From: Lacisediminihabitans sp040549465
Lineage (GTDB): Bacteria > Actinomycetota > Actinomycetes > Actinomycetales > Microbacteriaceae
Assembly: GCF_040549465.1 (NCBI RefSeq)
Contig: NZ_JBEPTL010000010.1
Span: forward strand, 1-64,000
Reading direction: 5' to 3'
Length of the DNA stretch: 64,000 nt
The stretch's first letter is position 1. Each line of letters starts with the position of its first letter. The position numbers and the translations under genes were made by a program. Shown here one piece after another: positions 1 through 7,427 of the stretch. Below the pieces are notes generated by a model. That model was not told where the DNA came from. It made no database searches and saw nothing but the letters and a program-made list of their open reading frames with translations.

Positions 1-80
1 TTGCTCTCGCCGCCGGAATCTGGCACAACTGGCTCATCGGAGCCCACCACAAACGATCTCTCATCGCCTACGACCATTAG
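1..80 (+). mobile_element. 3' end of an insertion-sequence transposase (partial)
   Basis: Frame 3 reads ALAAGIWHNWLIGAHHKR followed by SLIAYDH and a TAG at 78-80. The AIWHN...RSL.AYDH tail is one I associate with DDE transposases of actinobacterial insertion sequences, probably IS982-like; the family assignment is from memory. Only 25 residues are inside the window, so the catalytic residues cannot be checked. The next gene on the minus strand stops 4 bp beyond this stop, which suggests the element end lies at about 80-90. Confidence 0.5.
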
Positions 81-83
81 GAC

Positions 84-260
84 TCACTCATCTAGTGCGA
101 GTCCCTGAGTGGATCTGCGTGAGGCGACCGGTGCCGCAGCAACCGGCGCTTGATATACGGGCTGGGAGGTCGCGGGAGGCACGGTCCCCGCCGGTCGGGT
201 CTGGGGTGCGGTGACCGCCTCGGGCTCATCGTTCGGTTCCGGTGTGGTTTGATCGGCCAT
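84..260 (-). pseudogene. N-terminal fragment of a Pro/Ala-rich protein cut by the insertion sequence
   Basis: From the ATG at 260 the frame gives 58 residues beginning MADQTTPEPNDEPEAV, a low-complexity Pro/Ala/Gln tail, then RRSTQGLALDE and a stop. The start has a good Shine-Dalgarno (AGGAACC just upstream on the minus strand). Such disordered N-termini followed by a STQGLAL-like stretch usually lead into membrane helices in small actinobacterial membrane proteins. Here the frame ends within about 10 bp of the transposase stop, so I infer that insertion removed the membrane part. It could instead be a genuine short secreted or disordered protein. Confidence 0.4.
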
Positions 261-388
261 GGGTGGTTCCTTTGTCTCGGGGTTCGGTCGCGTCGCCCGG
301 CGCCCGACTAGATACTCACTCTCGCCGCATCCGCTATGCGACGCCACGGCGAGAACCCGGAGCCAACCCCCAGAAGGCTATGGAACCC

Positions 389-1912
389 CTATGCGAGTCT
401 GCGCAAGTCCTTCGTCGCCGGCCCCTCGAGCAGTTGCCCCTCCGCGCTGAACCGGGAACCGTGAAGCGGGCAGTCCCAGGAAAGTTCTGCGTCGTTCCAA
501 GCGAGGACGCCGTAGAGGTGCGGGCAGACTGTCGACACCGTGCAGGTTGTGTCGTCAACGGTCGAGACGCCGATCGGTCGCAGCCGATCGTGGGTCACGA
601 CACCGCTCCCCTCGACTGGTGCGCCGGTAAGTCGTGGCGCGAACCATGCGCCGAAATACCCCTTCGTGGCGGCTACCGCGACCGCAGCGCTCGCGCCGAT
701 TAAGGCTCCCGCATCAGCTGGGGTGGTCACGCGACGGTGGAGCTTCTGCGCCCACGGCAGGTGACCACCGAGGATGTCGGCGGCCAGGGTGAGGCTTGCT
801 GCTACCGCGTTCGTCATCCCCCATTTGTCGTAACCGGTCGCGATGAATACCCGTCCGCGACCTCGCGGCAGCCAGCCGATGAACGGGATGCGACCGGCAG
901 GCTCGTAGTCCTGTGCCGACCAGGAATGGGTGCGCTCGGCACCAGGAAAATACTCCTGGGTCCAGCGGGTGAGGTCGTCGACGAGACTCGCCGGTGACCG
1001 ATGCCTCCCCACCGGGTGCCCGTTACCACCGACCAGCAGCCGCTCCTCGCCACCCACCGGAGCCGTGCGGATGGACCGCGACGGCTGATCGACGGAAAGG
1101 TACATGCCCTCGGGAACGGCGCCGGGAACCCGGAAAGCGAGCCCGTAGGAACGAAGGGCCTGCTGCTTGAGGAAGTAGAAGCCGCGATCCATGAACGGCG
1201 TTCCGGTCGCGAGCACGACCCTGTCGGCGAAGGCTGTGCCGCGATTGGTGCTGATGACGCTGGGGTAGCCGGGTTTCACCCGCAGTACCCGGACATCCGC
1301 GACCAGCTGGCCGCCGTGGGAGCAGAAGTCCGCGGCGAGCGCGGTGAGCACGTCCATCGGATCAAACTGCGCCTGGTCGGAGAGTCCAACAGCACCGTGA
1401 CTAGGGAATGAAACATCGAGTGTCGCTTCGCGTGTGACATCGAGACCCAGCGACACGGCGGCCCGATATTCCTCATCGACCCGATCGATGCCCGCAGGGC
1501 TCGCGGCATAGCTGAAGGCATCCCTGCGCTGGACAGGCACACCGTGCTCCCCGCAATAGCGCAGCAGCCACATCATGCCTTCACGGTTGCCGTCGACATA
1601 GGCTGCCGCGGTGGCCAGCGTCGTGTGCCTGAGCATCTCGGAGAGGTGCGTACCCTGCAGCAGGCTGAGCTTCGCCGTGGTGTTGCCGGATGCCGCGGCA
1701 CCGACATAACGCGCCTCGAGGATCGCGACTCGCATCCCGGCCCGTGCGAACAGCAACCCGGTGACCAAGCCGGTGAGACCGGCGCCGGCCACGACGACGT
1801 CGTATCTGCCGTCGGGAGTGAAGCTGTCGGTATCGATCGTGCGCGCGTTGTCGAGCCAGAGGGAAGTCATCTTCGCACCGTACTCCGCCATGGCTTCGCG
1901 AGAAAGGGCCAT
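389..1912 (-). CDS. FAD-dependent oxidoreductase with C-terminal Rieske [2Fe-2S] domain
   Basis: A 507-residue flavoprotein of the DAO/glycine-oxidase superfamily fused to a Rieske domain. The Rossmann motif GAGLTG is at 43-48 and the conserved GNTTAK stretch follows the ADP-binding region. The Rieske ligands are C463-x-H465 and C481-x2-H484. The substrate is unknown; relatives are annotated as amine or Rieske-type oxidoreductases. Two ATGs (1912 and 1891) lie in two copies of a 21-bp tandem repeat, so either could be the start. The gene is separate from its neighbours, with only a hairpin-free gap to the upstream small membrane gene. The fold and cofactors are confident; the reaction is not. 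Confidence 0.85.
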   Translation of the reverse strand: MALSREAMAEYGAKMTSLWLDNARTIDTDSFTPDGRYDVVVAGAGLTGLVTGLLFARAGMRVAILEARYVGAAASGNTTAKLSLLQGTHLSEMLRHTTLATAAAYVDGNREGMMWLLRYCGEHGVPVQRRDAFSYAASPAGIDRVDEEYRAAVSLGLDVTREATLDVSFPSHGAVGLSDQAQFDPMDVLTALAADFCSHGGQLVADVRVLRVKPGYPSVISTNRGTAFADRVVLATGTPFMDRGFYFLKQQALRSYGLAFRVPGAVPEGMYLSVDQPSRSIRTAPVGGEERLLVGGNGHPVGRHRSPASLVDDLTRWTQEYFPGAERTHSWSAQDYEPAGRIPFIGWLPRGRGRVFIATGYDKWGMTNAVAASLTLAADILGGHLPWAQKLHRRVTTPADAGALIGASAAVAVAATKGYFGAWFAPRLTGAPVEGSGVVTHDRLRPIGVSTVDDTTCTVSTVCPHLYGVLAWNDAELSWDCPLHGSRFSAEGQLLEGPATKDLRRLA

Positions 1913-1929
1913 GGCTTGGCGAGAAAGCC
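1888..1929. repeat. 21-bp tandem duplication over the oxidoreductase start
   Basis: Positions 1888-1908 and 1909-1929 are adjacent copies differing at two bases. Each copy has an ATG in the same frame and the same preceding sequence on the minus strand, so the duplication doubled the start region of the FAD/Rieske gene. Confidence 0.8.
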
Positions 1930-1951
1930 CACGCTCGACGAGAGGGCTCCC

Positions 1952-2305
1952 TCAGCGACGACGGTTGCGGTCCTCCGGGTTCTTCACCTTCACCCGGATG
2001 CCGACCACGATGAACAGCAACGCTCCGACGAACTGCAGGGCGACCCAGACCTGGCCGTGCAGTTCGAATGGCACGATCGGATTCCACAGCACAGCGATCG
2101 CGAGCAGCCCGACGATCCACCACCACTGCTTCGCCTGCCAGGAGAACACGCACATGATGAGGGCGAGAATGCAGACGGCGAAGCGGATGAACAGGTAGCC
2201 GCCGGCGTTGTCGAGCAGCGCGAGCCCCGCCAGCAGCACGATCGCACCGAGGATTCCCGGGGCGAGAGCCGTGCGACGGAACTCCGGCGTGGGGTAAGAG
2301 GTCAT
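1952..2305 (-). CDS. Small four-helix membrane protein (DUF6804-like)
   Basis: From the ATG at 2305 the product is 117 residues, MTSYPTPEFRRT onward. Hydrophobic segments lie at about 14-32, 36-54, 58-74 and 84-104, followed by a basic tail ending NPEDRNRRR. The KQWWWIVGLLAIAVLWNP stretch resembles the DUF6804 family of short actinobacterial membrane proteins; I recall this rather than having tested it. A longer reading from 2428 would add a Cys/Arg-rich leader without membrane character and is unlikely. It diverges from the M20 peptidase gene, the two starts lying about 38 bp apart. Function unknown. Confidence 0.7.
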   Translation of the reverse strand: MTSYPTPEFRRTALAPGILGAIVLLAGLALLDNAGGYLFIRFAVCILALIMCVFSWQAKQWWWIVGLLAIAVLWNPIVPFELHGQVWVALQFVGALLFIVVGIRVKVKNPEDRNRRR

Positions 2306-2343
2306 GAGGCTATTCTTTCGTGTGCGTGGTGGAGAATTGCCCC

Positions 2344-3669
2344 ATGCCGGATCCGATCGCCAATCTCCGCACGCTTGTGCGCCTTCCGACGATCTCCCGC
2401 CTCGACCTGCACGACACCGACTGGGCACCGTTCGCCGAGTTCATCGAGACGCTGCCCGCGCTCTATCCGGCGGCCCATGCAACGCTAACCCGCGAGCTTG
2501 TCAACGAGTACTCGATGCTCTATCGCTGGAAAGGCAGGTCTGACGGACCGACGACAGTGCTGATGGCCCACTACGACGTCGTCTCGGCGACCGATGATGG
2601 CTGGACGCATCCGCCCTTCGGCGCCGACCTCGAGGGCGAGGGTGCAGAGCAGCTCCTCTGGGGGCGCGGCACGCTCGACGACAAAGGTTCGCTTGTCAGC
2701 GTGCTCGAGGGCGTCGAGGCACAGGTGCTCGCCGGTCACCGGCCAGAGCATGACATCTACCTGAGCTTCGGCCACGACGAGGAGACGGAGGGCAGCGGCG
2801 CACGAGCCATCGTCGACCTACTGGAATGGCGCGGCATCCGGCCCGGCCTGGTGATCGACGAGGGTGGCGCCGTGGTCGAGAATATCTTCCCTGGCGTCAG
2901 CGGCCCCATCGCTGTCGTCGGCGTGAGCGAGAAGGGCATCCTGAGTCTGGTGCTCACCGTCGAGCAGGGCGGCGGGCATGCCTCCACTCCGCCGAAGCTC
3001 TCGGCGACCGCGCGCCTCGCCACCGCGATCGTGCGCCTTAACCGGCGACCGTTTCGCGCGGGCTTCACCCCGACGACGCTCGAAATGGTGCGTACCCTCG
3101 GCGCCCACGCGAGAAATCCGTTCCGTGCCGTCTTCACCAACCTGTGGCTGACCAAACCGCTGTTGCTTGTGCTGTTCTCGCGGCTGAGCGACGAAACCAG
3201 CGCGATGATCCGCACCACGCAGGCCGTGACCATGCTGGAAGGCAGCCAGGCCGCCAATGCCCTCGCGGAGCGTGCGATAGCGACCGTGAACATCCGCGTC
3301 GCTATCGATTCTTCGGTGGCGGCCGCCGTCGAGCATGTACGGCGGGCGATCGGCGATCCGCTGGTGAACATCACCGTCATCCACCCCAATGAACCGTCAC
3401 CGATCTCGCCGACGAACGGACGGGCCTGGGACCTCGTCAAAGGATCGATCGAAGAGACCTTCCCCGGCACCATCGTCACTCCCTATGTCATGATGGCGGC
3501 CAGCGACAGCCGTCACTACACGCGGATCAGCGACCACGTCTACCGGTTCAGCCCCTTCGAGATGTCGAAAGACGAACGCGGCACACTGCACGCGAAGAAC
3601 GAACGGATCCACACCGCAACGCTGCTGCGCGGGGTCGCCTTCTACACGACCCTCATCGGCAGGCTCTGA
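2344..3669 (+). CDS. M20 family metallopeptidase (carboxypeptidase/dipeptidase type)
   Basis: A 441-residue zinc-dependent hydrolase of amide bonds (PepV / carboxypeptidase S / PM20D1 group). Metal ligands and catalytic residues are visible: H76 and D78 in HYDVV, bridging D112 in GTLDDKG, catalytic E146 and ligand E147 in HDEETEG, D172 and a C-terminal H416. The small dimerisation (lid) domain lies between about 185 and 310. I chose the ATG at 2344 because GGTGGAGA lies 7 bases upstream; an in-frame start at 2320 adds only eight residues. Probably cytoplasmic, since no signal peptide is seen. The exact peptide or N-acyl amino acid substrate cannot be told. Confidence 0.88.
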   Translation: MPDPIANLRTLVRLPTISRLDLHDTDWAPFAEFIETLPALYPAAHATLTRELVNEYSMLYRWKGRSDGPTTVLMAHYDVVSATDDGWTHPPFGADLEGEGAEQLLWGRGTLDDKGSLVSVLEGVEAQVLAGHRPEHDIYLSFGHDEETEGSGARAIVDLLEWRGIRPGLVIDEGGAVVENIFPGVSGPIAVVGVSEKGILSLVLTVEQGGGHASTPPKLSATARLATAIVRLNRRPFRAGFTPTTLEMVRTLGAHARNPFRAVFTNLWLTKPLLLVLFSRLSDETSAMIRTTQAVTMLEGSQAANALAERAIATVNIRVAIDSSVAAAVEHVRRAIGDPLVNITVIHPNEPSPISPTNGRAWDLVKGSIEETFPGTIVTPYVMMAASDSRHYTRISDHVYRFSPFEMSKDERGTLHAKNERIHTATLLRGVAFYTTLIGRL

Positions 3670-3686
3670 TTTGTGCGTGCTTTAGG

Positions 3687-4274
3687 TCAGGAGTTCGGCC
3701 GGGCGTACTCGTCGAAGATGATGGCCTGGAACGGGCGCGTCATCGGCGGCTCATCGCGAAGACGTTCCAGTGCGGGACGCAGCTCGGAGAGCCAGGTCTC
3801 GTAGCCCGCGTCGTTGAGATGCAGCCGGTCGTCGGAGAAGACCGGGTTGAGTTCGCCATCGTCCAGGGCCATCGCCGGCCATAGGTCGAGGAACTGCGCG
3901 TGCACTGTCGCCGAGAACTGACGGAGGTGGATGTTGGCCTCGCGGATGCGTTCGGCGAACTCCCTGCCACGCGGCATGACCGACTGCACCAGCATCCGTG
4001 ACCCTGGAAGGTCACGACGCAGGTCCACCAGAATGGTCTGTACGTTGCGCACCAGCGTTTCGACGCTGCGCCGCATGCCGAAGTCGTTGGTGCCGATCAA
4101 AAGCACGATCTCGTCGGGCTGGGCTTCGGTCACCGATTCGAGACGAGCGAGCACGTCTTCGGTGGAGTTGCCGCCTATGCCGAAGTTGAGAACGTTCTTG
4201 TCAGGAAACCAGGCACCCCAGTCGCCACCCTGCGTGATGCTGTCCCCGAGAAAAAGAACTGTGTCTGCAGTCAT
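3687..4274 (-). CDS. SGNH/GDSL-family hydrolase
   Basis: A 195-residue esterase/lipase-like enzyme with the four SGNH blocks: LFLGDSITQGG (catalytic S12), the GIGGNST block with G34/G35, GTND with N63, and DRLH with catalytic D149 and H152. There is no signal peptide, so it acts in the cytoplasm, probably on acyl esters or acylated carbohydrates. The start at 4274 has GGAGGT 6-7 bases upstream. It converges on the M20 peptidase gene with 17 bp between stops and no obvious terminator. Confidence 0.9.
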   Translation of the reverse strand: MTADTVLFLGDSITQGGDWGAWFPDKNVLNFGIGGNSTEDVLARLESVTEAQPDEIVLLIGTNDFGMRRSVETLVRNVQTILVDLRRDLPGSRMLVQSVMPRGREFAERIREANIHLRQFSATVHAQFLDLWPAMALDDGELNPVFSDDRLHLNDAGYETWLSELRPALERLRDEPPMTRPFQAIIFDEYARPNS

Positions 4275-4344
4275 TGCATGACCTCCATGGCAGCGCCGTT
4301 GACACGACGCGTCACCCCATCATCGCGCGCCGCGCTGGGAAATT

Positions 4345-5817
4345 CTAGGGAGTCGAGTTCTCGCGTTCCGCCGTCTGGGTGATCCGGTTGGCCATTCCGG
4401 CGAAGATCACACCGTGAAAAGGCAGGATGCTGAACCAGTAGAGCCGTCCGCCGAGACCCTGCGGGAAGAAGACGGCGCGCTGCCGGTAGTGGGATCCGCC
4501 CGCCTCATCCGGCTCGACACTCATCTCCAGCCATGCCATGCCAGGGACCTTCATCTCGGCGCGCAGCCGGAGGAAGCTTCCCCGGCGCAGTTCCTCCACA
4601 CGCCAAAAATCGAGCGCATCGCCGGTGTTCAGGCGCGTGGCGTTGCGGCGACCGCGACGGAGCCCCACCCCTCCCACGATCTTGTCCATCCACCCGCGCA
4701 CCGCCCAGGCCAGCGGGAAGGAATACCACCCGTTGTCGCCGCCGATGCCCTCGATAACACGCCAGACCTCGCTGGCGGCAGCATCCGAATGCTTCTCGCG
4801 CAGGTCGGTGAAGACGGTGTGTCCCGACCAGTCGGGATCGCTCGGCAGCAGGTCGCTGGCCGCGCCGCGGACAGCTGAATCCTGCCAACTCGTCTCGACC
4901 TCGCCGTCGCGCATGCGTTCGAGAGCGAGGCGAACTGACCTGCGATAGCTGGTGAGGCCGCCATCCGGATCCGGGATATAGCGCTCGATGTCATGCTCGC
5001 GCACAAAGCAGTCGTACTGCAGCGAGGCGATGATCGGCACGGCGAGATCCCGCGGGATCGGAGTGACAAGGTTGACCCATTGCGACGCCAGCCACGGCGT
5101 GAGCACCGGAAGGGCTGCGATCGGTCTCTGCTTGAGTCCCGCTTCGAGGGCGTAGCCGTTCATCATCTGGCCGTACCGCAACACGTCAGGGCCACCGATG
5201 TCGAAGGTGCGGTTTACCTCTGCCGGCAGCTCGGCGGCAGCGATCAGGTAGTAGAGAACATCGCGGACGGCGATCGGCTGGATGAAGTTACGCACCCACC
5301 TGGGCGCCGGCATGTACGGCAGCACGTCGGTGAGGTGCCGGATCATCTCGAACGAGGTGGAACCGGAGCCGATGACCACTCCCGCTTGCAGTGCCGCCGT
5401 AGGGACGCCAGACTCGAGCAGCACGCGTCCCACCTCGGCGCGCGAACGCAGGTGTGGGGAGAGCTTGCCGTCGGGGTGCAGGCCGCCGAGGTAGACGATC
5501 CGCCCCACGCCGGCCTCCCTGGCTGCACGAGCGACATTGACCGCGGCCGTGCGCTCGGTCTTCTCGAAGGTGCCCTTGGAGCCCATCGAGTGAACGAGAT
5601 AGTAGAGCACGTCCACACCGTCGACAGCGGGCACGAGGGATGCCGCGTCTGACAGGTCCCCGATGACGACTTCGACGTCCTTCGCCCACGGCACATCACT
5701 GAGCTTCGCCGGGTTGCGCACAAGCACACGCACGTCATAGCCGGCTGCGATCAGGCGCGGGACGAGGCGACCGCCGATGTAGCCTGTCGCTCCGGTCACG
5801 AGTACACGATTAGCCAT
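4345..5817 (-). CDS. NAD(P)-binding SDR fused to a DUF2867 domain
   Basis: A 490-residue two-domain protein. Residues 1-300 are an atypical extended short-chain dehydrogenase or NmrA-like Rossmann fold with GATGYIG at 9-15 and a YYLVHSMG region. Residues about 330-485 form a DUF2867 lipocalin/START-like domain with the conserved GGVGLRRGRR and WRVEELRRGS stretches. The fusion is common in actinobacteria and cyanobacteria, where it is annotated as an epimerase/DUF2867 protein. Redox action on an unknown lipid-like or polycyclic ligand is plausible but not shown. Single gene, no signal peptide. Confidence 0.85.
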   Translation of the reverse strand: MANRVLVTGATGYIGGRLVPRLIAAGYDVRVLVRNPAKLSDVPWAKDVEVVIGDLSDAASLVPAVDGVDVLYYLVHSMGSKGTFEKTERTAAVNVARAAREAGVGRIVYLGGLHPDGKLSPHLRSRAEVGRVLLESGVPTAALQAGVVIGSGSTSFEMIRHLTDVLPYMPAPRWVRNFIQPIAVRDVLYYLIAAAELPAEVNRTFDIGGPDVLRYGQMMNGYALEAGLKQRPIAALPVLTPWLASQWVNLVTPIPRDLAVPIIASLQYDCFVREHDIERYIPDPDGGLTSYRRSVRLALERMRDGEVETSWQDSAVRGAASDLLPSDPDWSGHTVFTDLREKHSDAAASEVWRVIEGIGGDNGWYSFPLAWAVRGWMDKIVGGVGLRRGRRNATRLNTGDALDFWRVEELRRGSFLRLRAEMKVPGMAWLEMSVEPDEAGGSHYRQRAVFFPQGLGGRLYWFSILPFHGVIFAGMANRITQTAERENSTP

Positions 5818-5868
5818 GCTGTCAAACTACGCGGGCAGCAGAACAGGCTGGCAGAACTCGGGAAACGG

Positions 5869-6102
5869 TCAGCTACCCGGTGGTCGACGGCCTCGACGGC
5901 GCAACACCTGACCATAGATGCCGCCGGCGACACCGATTAGCACGAGAACGATTCCGATGATGTATCCGACGGGGAAGGAGGCCGGAGCGTCTGTGGCGGC
6001 GTTCTGGATCTCGGCCGCGGAGGCGGCAGTGACACCGACAGAGGTAACCCCCGCGATCGCCAGGAGCACGACGAGGAACCAGGCGCGCAGCCCGCGCGCC
6101 AT
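5869..6102 (-). CDS. Small exported membrane protein
   Basis: A 77-residue product beginning MARGLRAWFLVVLLAIAG. A signal peptide ends near the ASA-AE junction, then about 25 exported residues, one transmembrane helix (VGYIIGIVLVLIGVAGGIYG) and a basic tail RRRGRRPPGS. The ATG at 6102 has GAGGGA six bases upstream; an upstream in-frame ATG at 6123 lacks such a site. Function unknown. Confidence 0.6.
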   Translation of the reverse strand: MARGLRAWFLVVLLAIAGVTSVGVTAASAAEIQNAATDAPASFPVGYIIGIVLVLIGVAGGIYGQVLRRRGRRPPGS

Positions 6103-6201
6103 CGACTTTCCCTCGGTGACCATGCCTTCAGCCTACGGGCAGGCGTGGGAAAACCGGCCTGGCCCACAACCGGGCACAGGGTCCCACGCATGATGCGTCT
6201 T

Positions 6202-6555
6202 TCAGCCGAGAAAGGTTTTCCGTAGTCGTCCGTCGACTGGTACAGGTAGCTCGAACCGCGTACCGATGTCGCCAGCGAACCCGTAGTCGGCTATCGCGAC
6301 CCTGAGCCGCTCGGGAGATGCTTCACTCAGCCGCACTGTGAACCATTCGCCGTCGACGTCGAGGAACCAGTCGTCGGCCAGATAGCCGAGACCGACAGAA
6401 TCGAGCACGCGCTCCGCGTCCGCCATCGCGCTCGGCTCGGCCAGGGAGTAGCCGAAAACGGTCACCGGCTCGAAGTCGTCGCCGCGCGGAACCAGGTAGC
6501 CGAGCAACTCGTCATCGTGGTCCCTGCGGTACTCGGTCCACTCTGAGGGAATCAT
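6202..6555 (-). CDS. Conserved hypothetical protein, 117 aa
   Basis: A soluble acidic protein beginning MIPSEWTEYRRDHDDELLGY. The pattern of short beta strands (LGYLVPRGDDFEPVTVFGY, DDWFLDVDGEWFTVRL) with no cysteine clusters or helices looks like a small beta-rich domain. I do not recognise the family with certainty. Codon usage fits the host and the frame is well separated from its neighbours, which supports a real gene. It ends about 80 bp from the start of the small exported protein on the same strand. Confidence 0.65.
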   Translation of the reverse strand: MIPSEWTEYRRDHDDELLGYLVPRGDDFEPVTVFGYSLAEPSAMADAERVLDSVGLGYLADDWFLDVDGEWFTVRLSEASPERLRVAIADYGFAGDIGTRFELPVPVDGRLRKTFLG

Positions 6556-6572
6556 CCGACCAGCCTAGAACC

Positions 6573-7427
6573 CTAGATCAGCCCCTTCGTATGCCAGACC
6601 GTCTTCGTTTCGGTGAAGAAGGTGACGCGCTCCACCGAAGGCGCGGGAATGCCGTCCTCGGGGGGCAGCACGCGCTTGAGGGTCTCCGCAGCAGCGATCT
6701 GGAGGTCGACCCAGTCCAGGGCACCGGCACCGGCCAGATCGAGTGCGTTGACATCGGCGTGGCTGGCGAGCCATGGCGCGATCTCCGCGGCAGAACCGGT
6801 GAGGATGTTGACCACGCCACCAGGCACGTCGCTTGTCGCCATAACCTCGCTCAGGCTGATGGCGGCAAGGGGAGCCTTCTCGCTCGCAACCACGATGACG
6901 GCGTTGCCGCTGACGAGGGCCGGGGCCACGACGCTCACCAGCCCGAGCAGGGAGGACTCCTGCGGCGCGATCACGGCGACGACTCCTGTCGCCTCCGGGG
7001 TCGAGACGTTGAAGTACGGTCCGCTCACCGGGTTTCCGTTGCCGGCGACCTGCACGTATTTGTCGGCCCAACCGGCGTACCAGACCCAGACGTCGATCGC
7101 GGCATCCACCTGGCTTCCGGCTGCTGCCGGTGTGAGGCCCTCGCTCTGCCGCAGTTCCTCCACGAACTGGGCACGACGCCCCTCGAGCAACTCGGCGATG
7201 CGATACAGTACCTGGCCGCGGTGATAACCGGTGGCACTAGACCAGCCGGGAACAGCGGCACGAGCGGCGACCACGGCATCCCTGGCGTCTTTGCGCGACG
7301 CCTTGGCCGCATTCGCCAGGAAGGCGCCATTGGCGGTCGCGACCTCGTAGACGCGACCGGACTCGCTGCGCGGGAACTTGCCGCCGATGTAGAGCTTGTA
7401 GGTCTTCGGAACGGCGAGGCGGCTCAT
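6573..7427 (-). CDS. Half-length aldehyde dehydrogenase family protein, no catalytic domain
   Basis: A 284-residue paralogue of the N-terminal (NAD-binding) half of aldehyde dehydrogenase, beginning MSRLAVPKTYKLYIGGKFPR. It has the family stretches GVVAVIAPQE, NAVIVVASEKAP and PGGVVNILTG, then a short unrelated C-terminus (FFTETKTVWHTKGLI). The ELGGK glutamate and the catalytic cysteine loop are absent, so it cannot be a normal dehydrogenase. Its ATG at 7427 overlaps the stop of the full-length enzyme (7424) and is preceded by AAAGGGAG. The coupling suggests a partner, regulatory or structural subunit of that enzyme. Confidence 0.8.
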   Translation of the reverse strand: MSRLAVPKTYKLYIGGKFPRSESGRVYEVATANGAFLANAAKASRKDARDAVVAARAAVPGWSSATGYHRGQVLYRIAELLEGRRAQFVEELRQSEGLTPAAAGSQVDAAIDVWVWYAGWADKYVQVAGNGNPVSGPYFNVSTPEATGVVAVIAPQESSLLGLVSVVAPALVSGNAVIVVASEKAPLAAISLSEVMATSDVPGGVVNILTGSAAEIAPWLASHADVNALDLAGAGALDWVDLQIAAAETLKRVLPPEDGIPAPSVERVTFFTETKTVWHTKGLI

